The position numbers and the translations under genes are program-made. Of a stretch of 64,000 nt of DNA, positions 31,526-40,421 are shown one piece after another (positions within the stretch are counted from its first letter, which is position 1; every line of letters starts with the position of its first letter). Origin of the DNA: SG8-4 sp964598225 (GTDB lineage: Bacteria; Planctomycetota; Phycisphaerae; Sedimentisphaerales; Anaerobacaceae); assembly GCA_964598225.1 (NCBI GenBank), contig CAZRBG010000002.1:145341-209340 (forward strand). The letters are read 5' to 3'. A model generated the notes under the pieces. The model saw only the letters and a program-made list of their open reading frames with translations, made no database searches and was not told where the DNA came from.

Positions 31526-32200
31526 ATGAGAACGTTTGCATGTTTGACAGTGGCAATTGGTTTGTTGCTATCATTGACCGGATGTAACGGCCTGGGCGGC
31601 GGCAATGGAAAGATGCCGCTCGTGTTCGAGGCTGATTTCGAGCACGGCACTCTCGACGATTGGCAGGCTACCGATCCTGCTGCCTGGCGGATCGAAGAAG
31701 GTCGCGGCGGCAAAGTGCTGGCTCTGCACAAGCAAAGCGACTACAAACCTGAGGTCCGCTCGCCCGTGAACATCAACCTGATCGAAGACGTGGTTGTAGG
31801 AAGCTTCATCCTGGAGTTGAAGATGCACTCGACCACGAAAGATTACGGCCATCGAGACTTATGCCTGTTCTTCGGACACCGGGATCCCACGCATTTCTAT
31901 TACGTGCACATCGCCAACAAATCGGACGCGCACGCCAATTCGATATTCATCGTTAACGGCGAGCCCCGCGTTTCGATCGCCGAAACCCGGACCGAAGGAA
32001 CCAAGTGGGACGATAACTGGCATACGGTTCGCCTGGTGCGCGACGTGGAAACCGGTATGATCGAGGTCTTTTTCGATAACGCGGAAAAGCCGATCATGAC
32101 CGCTGTCGATCACAACTTCACATGGGGCAAGATCGGCGTCGGCTCGTTCGACGATACGGGGCAATTCGACGAAATTCGCGTCTGGGGCCGGAGGAAGTAG
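31526..32200 (+). CDS. Exported lipoprotein with a concanavalin-like domain
   Basis: A 224-residue protein with a lipoprotein signal (IGLLLSLTGC) and one laminin-G/DUF1080-like jelly-roll domain: LVFEADFEHGTLDDWQATDP, LELKMHSTTKDYGHRDLCLF, THFYYVHIAN and FDEIRVWGRRK. Such domains bind or help degrade carbohydrates. ATG 31526 has AGGGAG upstream; a start 17 codons earlier would overlap ispD and spoil the signal. It is probably the last gene after ispD. Confidence 0.8.
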   Translation: MRTFACLTVAIGLLLSLTGCNGLGGGNGKMPLVFEADFEHGTLDDWQATDPAAWRIEEGRGGKVLALHKQSDYKPEVRSPVNINLIEDVVVGSFILELKMHSTTKDYGHRDLCLFFGHRDPTHFYYVHIANKSDAHANSIFIVNGEPRVSIAETRTEGTKWDDNWHTVRLVRDVETGMIEVFFDNAEKPIMTAVDHNFTWGKIGVGSFDDTGQFDEIRVWGRRK

Positions 32201-32564
32201 AGCCGGCACTCGTCGAGTTGAAGCCGGCAATATTTAAAAAGAAAACACCGCGTAGCGCTCTGCTACCCGATGTTTTCCGGAGGGGAGAAAAAACCTTATT
32301 ATTCAATTTAATGCCATTATCGACATCGCAGCCCGGGCACTTTAACAGAAAGCCCGAATGCCGTCTCGCGAGAGCCAATACGCCTTTTTTACTGTAGCAG
32401 AATTAGAAAATTACCCGAACGAACAGTTTTATCGGTCTATGCAGGCACTTTTGCGCTTTGCCGCTTGTCAAACTGAGCAAGAAAAGGGTAAACTACCGCC
32501 AGCCGCGTAGTAGCTCGGCAATTGTGCGAGTATGGCCTTTTCTCAGCGCCAGAGGTGAGCCGAC
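32201..32564. other. Intergenic region with a hairpin
   Basis: A 7-bp stem GAAAACA (32241-32247) / TGTTTTC (32271-32277) encloses a GTAGC/GCTAC inner stem shortly after the lipoprotein gene. No T-run follows, so it is only a possible terminator. No gene was found in the rest. Confidence 0.5.
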
Positions 32565-33098
32565 TTGAAATCCGACCGCGAACTGATTGAATTGGCAAAC
32601 CAGGGCGATTCGGAGGCATTCGAGACCCTTTACTACCGTTATAGAAACTGGGTCTATCGCCTGGCCTGGCGTTTTACCGGCAACCGGGCCGATGCACTGG
32701 ACGTTCTCCAGGAGACTTTCGCCTACCTTCTCGGCAAGTTCCCCGGCTTCGAGCTTACCGCAGCAATGACGACTTTTCTGTATCCGGTTGTCAGGAATAC
32801 TTCCATTAGGGTTCGGCGAAAAAATCGCCGGTTCACGTCCGATGACGAGAGCCTGAACGAATTGGCTGCCCCGGCCTCACAGGAAACCGAACACTCTCGC
32901 AGCGAACTGGCCGCCGTTCTAAAAGCGCTGCCGGAATCCCAGCGGGAGGCTCTGCTGATGCGATTCATCGACGGCATGAGCCTCCAGGAGATCGCCGACG
33001 CCCTCGATATTCCCCTCGGAACCGTCAAGTCCAGGCTGCACCACGCGTTACAGACTCTGCGCAATGACCGGCGCACGCGCGATTACTTCCTTAGGTGA
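32565..33098 (+). CDS. ECF sigma factor (RpoE-like)
   Basis: A 177-residue ECF sigma factor. Region 2 includes DSEAFETLYYRYRNWVYRLA and RADALDVLQETFAYL. Region 4 includes LPESQREALLMRFIDGMSLQ and IADALDIPLGTVKSRLHHAL. Translation starts at TTG 32565 after a GAGGTGAG site. After a 315-bp gap with palindromes come three overlapping genes for a membrane dockerin-like protein, a cohesin-like protein and a VIT/VWA lipoprotein, which it probably controls together with itself. Confidence 0.92.
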   Translation: MKSDRELIELANQGDSEAFETLYYRYRNWVYRLAWRFTGNRADALDVLQETFAYLLGKFPGFELTAAMTTFLYPVVRNTSIRVRRKNRRFTSDDESLNELAAPASQETEHSRSELAAVLKALPESQREALLMRFIDGMSLQEIADALDIPLGTVKSRLHHALQTLRNDRRTRDYFLR

Positions 33099-33110
33099 GC
33101 AGACGTTCGT

Positions 33111-33286
33111 GTAGCGGGCGCGAGCGCCCGCGCGTCTCGCCGACATCCGGTCCGCGTTCATTCAGGTAAGACGCGGCCGAAATCGTGGCGAGGCCGTCCC
33201 GGCCTCGTTGGGGAGCGCAAGTGCAAGCCTATACCGAGGCTCGGTCGAGGGAATATTTTCGCAACTGTACAAGGGCGGGACGCCCG
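33111..33286. repeat. Cluster of three short palindromes (REP-like)
   Basis: The gap between the sigma gene and the dockerin-like gene holds three hairpins. One is GTAG plus GCGGGCGC/GCGCCCGC at 33111-33131. The second is GTGG plus CGAGGCCG/CGGCCTCG at 33186-33207. The third is GGGCG/CGCCC at 33273-33285. Heads and layout agree with the GTAG family elsewhere, but the stems differ. Confidence 0.65.
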
Positions 33287-33413
33287 CGACACAAACGCCT
33301 TATCCGCCGCGGCGGATCACTACGAACTGGTTTTTCTCACAATCGTCACAGTTTTTCAAAAAAATGTGAACTTTTTGATGCACTTGCTTGCTTAACGTTA
33401 TGGAGCAACAATT

Positions 33414-33920
33414 ATGACTGAAAAAATGAAACATTTCGATCAAGAGCCGGGCTTAGAAGTTTCTTCTAAGCTGACGGACGACCTCCAGGCCCTTTTAAAG
33501 CCACAGCATTCCGTGCCGCCGGAGATTGACAGGGCGATTCTGGACCGGGCGAATCGGCACTTCGCCGAGCGGCAATTTGTTAAAGCCCGCCGATTCCGCT
33601 GGGTTGCCCTATGGAAAGTCGCCGCAGCTGCCGCCGTTGTCATATTCGCGTTCAGCCTGGATCTTCCCAACATGCCCGAGCGGACCGTTCGTTATTCCGC
33701 CATTGATAGAGCGGGAGCGGCTGATTTCGATCAAAACGGCAGGGTGGATATTCTCGACGCCTTCAAGCTGGCCAAGCAGATTGAGCTGGCCGATGGCGCC
33801 GAGGCGAATCTCGACATTAACGGCGACGGCATGGTCAATCGAGACGACGTCGATATGGTTGCCCTTGCCGCCGTGAGTCTGGCCTCGTCCAAGCGGGAAC
33901 CTGGAAAGGGAGTCTTATAA
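33414..33920 (+). CDS. Single-pass membrane protein with exported dockerin-like domain, possible anti-sigma
   Basis: A 168-residue protein with about 60 polar cytoplasmic residues, one membrane helix (WKVAAAAAVVIFAFSLDL, about 67-84) and an outside part. The outside part has two calcium loops: DFDQNGRVDILDAFKLAKQI and NLDINGDGMVNRDDVDMVAL, the pattern of a type I dockerin. GGAG lies 8 bases before the ATG. It follows an ECF sigma gene in the anti-sigma position, but has no recognised anti-sigma fold, so that role is inferred from topology and location. Its stop overlaps the next start (TAATG). Confidence 0.75.
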   Translation: MTEKMKHFDQEPGLEVSSKLTDDLQALLKPQHSVPPEIDRAILDRANRHFAERQFVKARRFRWVALWKVAAAAAVVIFAFSLDLPNMPERTVRYSAIDRAGAADFDQNGRVDILDAFKLAKQIELADGAEANLDINGDGMVNRDDVDMVALAAVSLASSKREPGKGVL

Positions 33921-34381
33921 TGAATAAGCTAACGGCTATAATTCTAACCAGCGTGTGCGTGATCGTACCGGTGTTGGCACAGCAGTCCAGCCGCGACGAT
34001 CTGTCGCCGGAGCCTGGCGTACGTTTCGCTCCGCTTCATATCTATCTCGATTCCGGCGACCAGAGTCTCGCGGCCTACCAGTTCGAGCTTAAGGCTACTA
34101 CAGGACAGATCGAAATCGTCGGTGTCGAGGGCGGCGAGCACAAAGCCTTCTCCGAGGCTCCCTACTACGACCCGGCCGCGCTGGCTAAGGACCGGATCAT
34201 AATCGCCGCCTTCGATACAGGCAAGGACCTGCCTACGGGCCGAACACGAATCGCAACGGTACATTTGCTAATCCAAGGCGACGTCGAGCCGAAGTACGAG
34301 CTGGACCTGACCGTCGCCGGTGATGCCGACGGAGATAAAATCGCCGCCGAGATTACATTCGAAAAAGGAGAAGAAAAGTGA
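33920..34381 (+). CDS. Secreted cohesin-like protein
   Basis: A 153-residue protein with a signal peptide (about 1-20, ending VPVLA). One beta-rich domain reads FAPLHIYLDSGDQSLAAYQF, then ELKATTGQIEIVGVEGG, DRIIIAAFDTG and TRIATVHLLIQGD. This follows the cohesin pattern (strand, dynamic averaging of the X-AYQFEL segment, then A-VHL-). It overlaps both neighbours, so it is translated with a dockerin-like membrane protein before it and a VIT/VWA lipoprotein after it. A cohesin-dockerin contact within the operon is an attractive inference. Confidence 0.7.
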   Translation: MNKLTAIILTSVCVIVPVLAQQSSRDDLSPEPGVRFAPLHIYLDSGDQSLAAYQFELKATTGQIEIVGVEGGEHKAFSEAPYYDPAALAKDRIIIAAFDTGKDLPTGRTRIATVHLLIQGDVEPKYELDLTVAGDADGDKIAAEITFEKGEEK

Positions 34382-36948
34382 AAAAGACAGCACTCATTAC
34401 ATCAATTCTTCTTGGCCTGACAACAATCGTATCGATTGGTTATTTCGTGGCAGGTTGTTCCTCAGTGGAGGATATGGTCGCGAGCAAGCGACAAGAGCCG
34501 GCCACAATAAATGAGCTATCCCAAGAAGGCGCAAAGCCTGTCACCGGACCGGCGGTGGCGGAAGCTCCGGCCGAATCACCCTCAATGCGAGAAGAAGAGC
34601 GCATAGAGAGTGTTGACCAAAGTCCATCCTCTTACGAGAGGAAGCATCCTAAAAACTGGCGGGACATCCCCAAAGACGCCAATGCAGATATCTACATTGT
34701 CGGAGGTGCGAGTCGCGTATCGAAGTACACTTGGAGCACTGTGCGTCCCGAAGGCTTTTCTGATGACAAGAGTATCAATGGCCAAGGCATGATGGATGGC
34801 CTGGGCGGCTACGGCGGCGGAGTCCTCGGTGGATATGCTGGTGGTTGCGGCGGCTTTGGTGGTGGTGGCCTGGGCGGCTATGGTGGCCCGGTTCGTGGAA
34901 ATAAACCAACAGGGCCGGAAGCCGGACGACGAGTGCCGCCCCTCGGCAATGCGCCCATTGCGGGTGGACTGTATAGGTCACAGCGGGGATCAAGCAGAAG
35001 CGTATCGGTTCGGACTATACCTGTTGAATTGATAAATGTTTCGGCTGATGAGATTTGGATTATCGCAAAGCCGGAAGTTCCGACGGCTCCGGTTCCGCCG
35101 GATGATGAAGGGCCCGGCTGCGGGGCTATGCTGGCTAAGCTGCCGAAGGAAGACAAGGAGATTCCGCTGCCGCTTAAACATACGGATGTTAAGGGGCAGG
35201 TCAGCGGGTATATCGCGACCGTCAACGTTACGCAGCAATTTCATAATCCTTACGATGAGAAGATCGAGGCGGCGTATGTATTTCCGCTGCCTCAGAACGC
35301 TGCGATTAATGAGTTTATCATGACCATCGGTGAGCGGAAGATTCGCGGCATCATTCGCGAGCGGAAGGAGGCCGAGCGGATTTATCAGCAGGCGAGACGT
35401 CAGGGCCACGTTGCCTCGCTTCTGACCCAGGAGCGGCCCAATATCTTCACGCAGAAGGTAGCCAACATCGAGCCGAGCAAGCAGATCGATGTTAATATCA
35501 AGTATTTCAACACACTGGCCTATGTGGACGGCTGGTACGAGTTTGTCTTCCCTATGGTCGTCGGGCCGCGATTCAACCCGTGCGGCTCGACCGACGGCGT
35601 CGGCGCGGTTGCGCGCGGCAGGGCAGGCATCTCCGGTCAGAAAACGGAAGTCCAGTACCTGAAGCGCGGCGAGCGCAGCGGCCACGATATCTCGCTGGCG
35701 GTCGATATTGACGCCGGGGTAAAGATCGAGAAGCTCGTGTGCAAGAGCCACGTGATAACCAACGGCACAGCGTCAAGCCATAAGCGAACAGTCAAACTCA
35801 GCAGCCTCGACAGCATCCCGAACAAGGATTTTGTCCTGCGTTACAAGGTCGCAGGCAGAAAAGTAAAGTCGGCCCTTGTAACCCACCGCGACAAGCGGGG
35901 CGGATTCTTCACGCTGATGCTTTATCCGCCGGAGAACCTGTCGTACGTCAAGCGCGCCCCGATGGAGATGATTTTCGTGCTCGACTGCTCCGGCAGCATG
36001 AGCGGCAAGCCCATCGCCAAGGCCAGGCAGGCCGTCACCCGCGCTTTGAAGAAGCTCCAGCCCGGCGATACTTTCCAGGTGATTCGCTTCTCGAACAACG
36101 CTTCCCAACTCGGCCCCGATCCCCTGCCCGCGACGCCTGCAAATATCCGCAAGGGCCTCGAATACGTCGACTCCCTTCACGGCAGCGGCGGCACGATGAT
36201 GATCGAGGGTATAAAGGCAGCGCTTGGCTTCGAGCACGATCCGCGGAGGTTCCGCCTGGTCTCTTTCATGACCGACGGCTATATCGGCAACGAAGCCGAG
36301 ATTCTGGCCGAGGTTCACAACAGCCTCGGCGCCAGCCGGATCTTCAGCTTCGGCGTAGGCACCTCGGTAAACCGCTACCTGCTCGACCGGATGGCCAAGC
36401 TCGGCAAGGGCGCGGTCGCATACATCGGCCTGGACGACAGCACTGCGGAGGTTGTCGATAAGTTCTACGACCGCATCAGCCACCCGGCCCTGACAGACGT
36501 GGAGATCGACTGGGGCGGCATGGAAGTCGCCGATGTCCAGCCGAGCCGCATCCCGGACCTTTTCGTCGGCCGGCCCATAATCGTCACCGGTAGATTCCAG
36601 GGCGATGGAAGCACAACCATGCGCGTCAACGGCAAGGTGGGAGACCTCACACAGGAGATGGAAATACCGGTTGATCTTGGCAATGCCGCCGATACGCATC
36701 CGGGAATTGCATGCGTCTGGGCACGCAAGAAGATCGAGACCCTGGGCAATCAAGCCGTCTATGCCAACAATCCCGACCTGCCCGGCGAGATCAGGCAGGT
36801 AGCGCTCGAATACGGCCTGATGTCGTCATACACGGCGTTCATAGCAGTAGATTCCTCCCGCAAAACCGAAGGCGACCACGGCATCACCGTCTCAGTCCCC
36901 GTCCCCGTCCCCGACGGCGTACGCTACGACACTACCGTCCAGAACTGA
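34378..36948 (+). CDS. VIT and von Willebrand factor A domain lipoprotein
   Basis: An 856-residue protein that starts at GTG 34378 after AAGGAGAAGAAAA. A leader with a lipobox-like cysteine (VSIGYFVAGCSS) is followed by a low-complexity linker with a glycine-rich block (GYGGGVLGGYAGGCGG, about 140-165). The VIT domain (about 259-400) shows FHNPYDEKIEAAYVFPLPQ and ERPNIFTQKVANIEP. A VWA domain (about 528-697) has the metal site in FVLDCSGSMSGKPI and the TDGYIGNEAE loop. Relatives of inter-alpha-trypsin inhibitor heavy chains bind proteins or matrix. It is the last gene of the sigma/dockerin/cohesin operon. Confidence 0.88.
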   Translation: MKKTALITSILLGLTTIVSIGYFVAGCSSVEDMVASKRQEPATINELSQEGAKPVTGPAVAEAPAESPSMREEERIESVDQSPSSYERKHPKNWRDIPKDANADIYIVGGASRVSKYTWSTVRPEGFSDDKSINGQGMMDGLGGYGGGVLGGYAGGCGGFGGGGLGGYGGPVRGNKPTGPEAGRRVPPLGNAPIAGGLYRSQRGSSRSVSVRTIPVELINVSADEIWIIAKPEVPTAPVPPDDEGPGCGAMLAKLPKEDKEIPLPLKHTDVKGQVSGYIATVNVTQQFHNPYDEKIEAAYVFPLPQNAAINEFIMTIGERKIRGIIRERKEAERIYQQARRQGHVASLLTQERPNIFTQKVANIEPSKQIDVNIKYFNTLAYVDGWYEFVFPMVVGPRFNPCGSTDGVGAVARGRAGISGQKTEVQYLKRGERSGHDISLAVDIDAGVKIEKLVCKSHVITNGTASSHKRTVKLSSLDSIPNKDFVLRYKVAGRKVKSALVTHRDKRGGFFTLMLYPPENLSYVKRAPMEMIFVLDCSGSMSGKPIAKARQAVTRALKKLQPGDTFQVIRFSNNASQLGPDPLPATPANIRKGLEYVDSLHGSGGTMMIEGIKAALGFEHDPRRFRLVSFMTDGYIGNEAEILAEVHNSLGASRIFSFGVGTSVNRYLLDRMAKLGKGAVAYIGLDDSTAEVVDKFYDRISHPALTDVEIDWGGMEVADVQPSRIPDLFVGRPIIVTGRFQGDGSTTMRVNGKVGDLTQEMEIPVDLGNAADTHPGIACVWARKKIETLGNQAVYANNPDLPGEIRQVALEYGLMSSYTAFIAVDSSRKTEGDHGITVSVPVPVPDGVRYDTTVQN

Positions 36949-37151
36949 ACGGCTGCTCGACAATGTGCTGATGAGCAGTCTTGAGGCTGACGGCGCCCGT
37001 TTCGTCGGAATTGCTCGATGGATTCTCCGAGGAAGCGTTTGAAGAATTCTATGGCTTGCGGGTCCTGGGCGTTGCCGCCGAGGGGGTGGGCGCCCCATGC
37101 TCGGCCGGCGAGAGCAAGCAGAAAATCCCGGCGATTCACCGCATTGGCCAT
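36924..37151 (-). CDS. Short Tat-signal protein or truncated gene
   Basis: A perfect AAGGAG site precedes ATG 37149-37151. The 75-residue product starts MANAVNRRDFLLALAGRAWG, a Tat-type leader, and continues QAIEFFKRFLGESIEQFRRN before a poorly structured tail. The 3' end overlaps the end of the VIT/VWA gene on the other strand by 25 bases. The strong start signal argues for real translation. The short body suggests a relic of a larger exported protein. Confidence 0.45.
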   Translation of the reverse strand: MANAVNRRDFLLALAGRAWGAHPLGGNAQDPQAIEFFKRFLGESIEQFRRNGRRQPQDCSSAHCRAAVQFWTVVS

Positions 37152-37520
37152 AGCGACATCTCCTTGTCATATACATCGATCTATAGATGGCCCGGTTAGA
37201 AATATAGTAGCCGCAAAGACACCAAGACACAAAGTCTTAATATGTATTGTTTCTTTGTGCCTTGTGCCCGGGGCATTCCTTAGGGAGTGCCGCATTGGCT
37301 TATGGTTCTTGGCAAATAAAAAGAGCAGGCCGAGAGGAGGAGTAGGTAGTTTAGCTCGGCCTGCGTCGGATCCTTCCGTTAATCATACATACGTTTGCCG
37401 GCTGCCGGAGGTTCATAAAAATAGTGTGGGCGGCATTACTTCGGCTCCGTTACCATCTCACCTTCGCCGGACCAGCCAAATTGGGACCGCGGCCAACTGA
37501 AAAGGTAATTGACAGTAAAA
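37152..37520. other. Gene-free interval with hairpins
   Basis: The region holds a hairpin AGGCCGAG...CTCGGCCT near 37328-37366 and repetitive words (CAAAGACACCAAGACACAAAG and its near mirror). No convincing gene was found. Confidence 0.5.
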
Positions 37521-37552
37521 TCGGGGTGTGAGGATTAACCTCACAGCCCCGA
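37521..37552. terminator. Terminator after the PEP-CTERM gene
   Basis: TCGGGG-TGTGAGG (37521-37533) pairs with CCTCACA-GCCCCGA (37539-37552), allowing one bulge. It lies 32 bases past the minus-strand stop codon and is followed there by GATTTTAC. Only short T stretches follow on either strand. Confidence 0.65.
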
Positions 37553-37583
37553 TATCTTTTCTTTGTTGCGACCGTTGTATGCT

Positions 37584-38177
37584 TTACAGCGTTTTGCGTC
37601 TTCTGAGCCAGCCGACACAACCTGCGCCGAGGCTGCCTAACAAGATGGCGCCGGGGGCCGGGATAGTGTTGGTTGCAAGGTTATCCATTGCGAACCGCCC
37701 GGCGTAATATTGATTAAAGTCAACCACCGCCCGGCCGATCGGCGTTCCGTGGTAGCTGAATTTACCTTCTGACCAATAAACCAGGGGATTGGTATCGTTG
37801 TTCAGCGTGCCGATCGGTGTCAGCGATTGGTCGAAAAGTTCGACGGTGTACGCTTCGGATACCGGACTTCTGGTGTTAAAGGCTATGCCAAACTTGAGCG
37901 TGTCTGTCGGTGCGGTAAAATCAAGCGTTAAAATCCCACTCGCATCGCCTTCCAGGGTCCTGTCCTGAACGTACATGAGCGTGCCGGGGCCCGCTGCATT
38001 ATAGTAAGCGTCGGATGACGGGCTGCCCGATACGCTAAAGCCAAAAGTTATCCCCTTATAGCTCAAGCCATCGACTGATTGATGGGGCAACTCATCGAAA
38101 GTCAGAACCACGCCCGCATCGGCGGTTCCGGCTGAAACGAAGATTGCCAAAAAAGATATTGTCAGTAGCTTTCTCAT
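37584..38177 (-). CDS. PEP-CTERM sorting-domain protein
   Basis: A 197-residue exported protein. A signal peptide (MRKLLTISFLAIFVSAGTADA) is followed by a beta-rich body (VLTFDELPHQSVDGLSYKGI, LTLDFTAPTDTLKFGIAFN) and a C-terminal sorting signal: PAPGAILLGSLGAGCVGWL with a basic end (RRRKTL). The PAPGA form is the planctomycete variant of PEP-CTERM, cut and retained by exosortase-type enzymes. ATG 38175-38177 is set by the GAGGGGGA site. A strong promoter lies about 80 bases upstream. The body may bind carbohydrate; this is not shown. Confidence 0.88.
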   Translation of the reverse strand: MRKLLTISFLAIFVSAGTADAGVVLTFDELPHQSVDGLSYKGITFGFSVSGSPSSDAYYNAAGPGTLMYVQDRTLEGDASGILTLDFTAPTDTLKFGIAFNTRSPVSEAYTVELFDQSLTPIGTLNNDTNPLVYWSEGKFSYHGTPIGRAVVDFNQYYAGRFAMDNLATNTIPAPGAILLGSLGAGCVGWLRRRKTL

Positions 38178-38255
38178 TTTCTTCCCCCTCGCTGAAAGAT
38201 GTTCCAAACCCCATTAAGCAATGGCCCCAGGCTTCCCACTCGACCCAGAATACTT

Positions 38256-38285
38256 ATTTTACCAAATGTTCGGTCCTTTTGTCAA
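38256..38285 (-). promoter_or_regulatory. Sigma-70-type promoter for the PEP-CTERM gene
   Basis: On the minus strand TTGACA (38280-38285) and TAAAAT (38256-38261) are 18 bases apart, giving a leader of roughly 70 bases before the start codon. Confidence 0.7.
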
Positions 38286-38486
38286 GCGAAAAGTTTGCAC
38301 CCGGCAGTAATTTAGCTCAACGAAAACAGTTGTTTCTCTGCGACAGATATGAGATACTCTCGCTTATGTAAGCAGCAGGCCCATAAACGGGGGTTGCGTT
38401 TTGGTGCAGCGAAGTGCGGGCACGCCGAAAGACAACCACCCGGGTATTTTGAAATAACCGACGCTAACCACAATGTGGAGGCGAAT

Positions 38487-39176
38487 ATGGCTCTAAAAAA
38501 GCGGACGGAGGCAGAGAATGAGGGCAAAACCCTGATTCTTATTGTCGATGACCATCCTATCGTGAGACAGGGATTAGCCGAACTCATAAACCAGGAGAGC
38601 GACCTTATGGTATGCGGACAGGCTGAAGACTCTTATGAGGCGATAAAGGCGATCAGAGAATCCGAACCCGACATGGCTATCATCGACATCACCCTAAAAG
38701 AGACGAGCGGCCTTGAGTTAATAAAGGACATTCATTCTCAATATCCCGATTTGCCCGTTCTGGCCCTTTCGATGCACGATGAGAATCTGTACGCCGAGCG
38801 ATCCCTGCGCGCGGGCGCTATGGGTTATATTATGAAACATGAAGCCACAGAGAGCGTAATCGTAGCGATTCGAAGGATCCTCAACGGCGAGATATACGTC
38901 AGCGACAGAATGGCAGGTAGAATGGTGCGTAAGCTCGTGACGGGTCAAACCGAGACAAGCTCCTCACAGGTAGACAGCCTGAGCGACAGGGAACTGGAGG
39001 TATTCAGCCTTATCGGCAAGGGATACGGGACCCGGCAGATATCCGAGCGTTTGCATTTAAGCGTCAAGACTATAGAGACATACAGGGCCCACATCAAAGA
39101 CAAGCTGAACCTGGCGGATGCCGCAGAACTGCTTCGATACGCAATTCAGTGGGTCAACAGCAGCAGCGATCAGTAG
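38487..39176 (+). CDS. NarL/FixJ-type response regulator
   Basis: A 229-residue two-domain regulator. The receiver (about 12-130) has the acidic pair in LILIVDDHPIVRQGL, the phosphorylation aspartate in AIIDITLKETSG and a lysine in GAMGYIMKHE. A LuxR-type helix-turn-helix (about 165-225) shows LSDRELEVFSLIGKGYGTRQ and SVKTIETYRAHIKDKL. ATG 38487 is preferred over an upstream start because GGAGG lies 5 bases before it. No sensor kinase is adjacent, so it is an orphan. Confidence 0.93.
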   Translation: MALKKRTEAENEGKTLILIVDDHPIVRQGLAELINQESDLMVCGQAEDSYEAIKAIRESEPDMAIIDITLKETSGLELIKDIHSQYPDLPVLALSMHDENLYAERSLRAGAMGYIMKHEATESVIVAIRRILNGEIYVSDRMAGRMVRKLVTGQTETSSSQVDSLSDRELEVFSLIGKGYGTRQISERLHLSVKTIETYRAHIKDKLNLADAAELLRYAIQWVNSSSDQ

Positions 39177-39905
39177 AGTCGCTTGTGTAAGGTTGAAGCT
39201 CTGTTGGCCGGCACGTCTCCGCTCAGCCGCTCATCGCCTGCTGTTGGCGATTCATTATTCACTTCTGATAAGCTATTAGGGGGATTCCCCGATGCCCAAC
39301 AGGGTAATTCTCCCTATACGAAAAACAGGTCTCAGACTGATTTACACAAAACCAGTTTAGGTTAATATGGAAGCTAATGGTTAGTAGTTCAGAGAAGGAA
39401 AGTTTGCAGTGGCAGAAAATGAAAAGCTTATAAAATTGGGCGGGGAGCACTAACCTCTTTCGAGTCGGGTTTGCCGGTCGCGGCCTTACGCAGACCGGCA
39501 AATCTGGCTGCATTCAAACGCAGGTATCTGAAAGTTGCGGTCCATCGGGTTCTTGCCTGCGTCAGTAACAGCAAAGCAGCAAAAGCCCTGCGCGGGGCGG
39601 CCTCGAATGTCGGTTGACGCTATCAGCGAAGCTTGGTTTGTCATTTTGCACACATCTGCATTTTCCGCCTGCTCGGAGTGATCATAGCAACTCCGGCCGG
39701 CAAGGTCGCCGTCGATTTAGGGATACGGTACTGCATTATTCAAGACTCTGCCTGGCTTGTGAACGAACGTAACGAATTTTTTCAATTATAAAGGGGATTT
39801 TTCTCAACAAAATGTGTTTTGCATCAATATAAGAAGAATGACAGTGATACCGAAATGCGTTCAGCCGGTTGTGCCGGGGAAAGATAATATATAAGGAGAA
39901 TTCCG
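39177..39905. other. Long intergenic region without a convincing gene
   Basis: About 730 bases. The one longer open frame (minus strand 39259-39513) is poor in ribosome sites and looks random. An AT-rich stretch near 39775-39895 (CATCAATATAAGAAG, GATAATATATAAGGAG) leads into the zinc-ribbon gene and may hold its promoter. Confidence 0.5.
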
Positions 39906-40178
39906 ATGGCCGAAAAGAAGCAGAAAAAAACTTCAAAAGCGAAAAAGTCGACGATGTATACCTGTTCGACCTGCGGCAAGGTTACGAAGACTCGTTCTCA
40001 TCTCTGCTCGCCTGAAAAAGTCGAAAAGGCCTATGTGTGTAAGCACTGCGGCGTTTCCACCAGCGATCCTCGTCATGTTTGCGCCCCAATGGTCGCCGAA
40101 ATGAAATATGTCTGTGAGAGTTGCGGAAGGGTAACTCCTCTCAGAGGAGCCGTCTGCGAGCCAAAATTGATTGAGTAG
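39906..40178 (+). CDS. Small protein with three zinc-ribbon-like repeats
   Basis: A 90-residue protein with a lysine-rich start (AEKKQKKTSKAKKS) and three tandem modules of about 24 residues. Each reads Y-x-C-x2-C-G-x9-C-x-P: CSTCGKVTKTRSHLCSP, CKHCGVSTSDPRHVCAP and CESCGRVTPLRGAVCEP. Two also carry a histidine before the last cysteine. It should bind two or three zinc or other metal ions, perhaps with nucleic acid through the basic tail. AAGGAG precedes the ATG. It stands alone; no function is known to me. Confidence 0.75.
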   Translation: MAEKKQKKTSKAKKSTMYTCSTCGKVTKTRSHLCSPEKVEKAYVCKHCGVSTSDPRHVCAPMVAEMKYVCESCGRVTPLRGAVCEPKLIE

Positions 40179-40421
40179 CTATTCGACTGTCTGTACCGGC
40201 GGGTCTGCTTAGGTCATATTTTGCCTGAGAGCCTTATATGGATGAATATGCGTTTTTTTTCCGATTTTATTCTTTATGACAGAACGACTAAGATGTTAAA
40301 TGATATTGTGATCGGGAAGAGTAACAGCGCGGACGTCTGATCTGTTTGGTGTATTGCCTTGACAAAATGCCAAGATGGGTAAGTACTTGCCAGTACACAA
40401 CGTTTTTTAGGATTCATTCTA

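Noticed and set aside
35773..36753. 326-codon open frame antisense to the VIT/VWA gene
   Set aside because: It is a shadow of the VWA domain coding strand with no independent start signals.
39259..39513. 84-codon minus-strand frame
   Set aside because: No ribosome site, signal peptide or recognisable motif; probably chance in AT-rich intergenic DNA.
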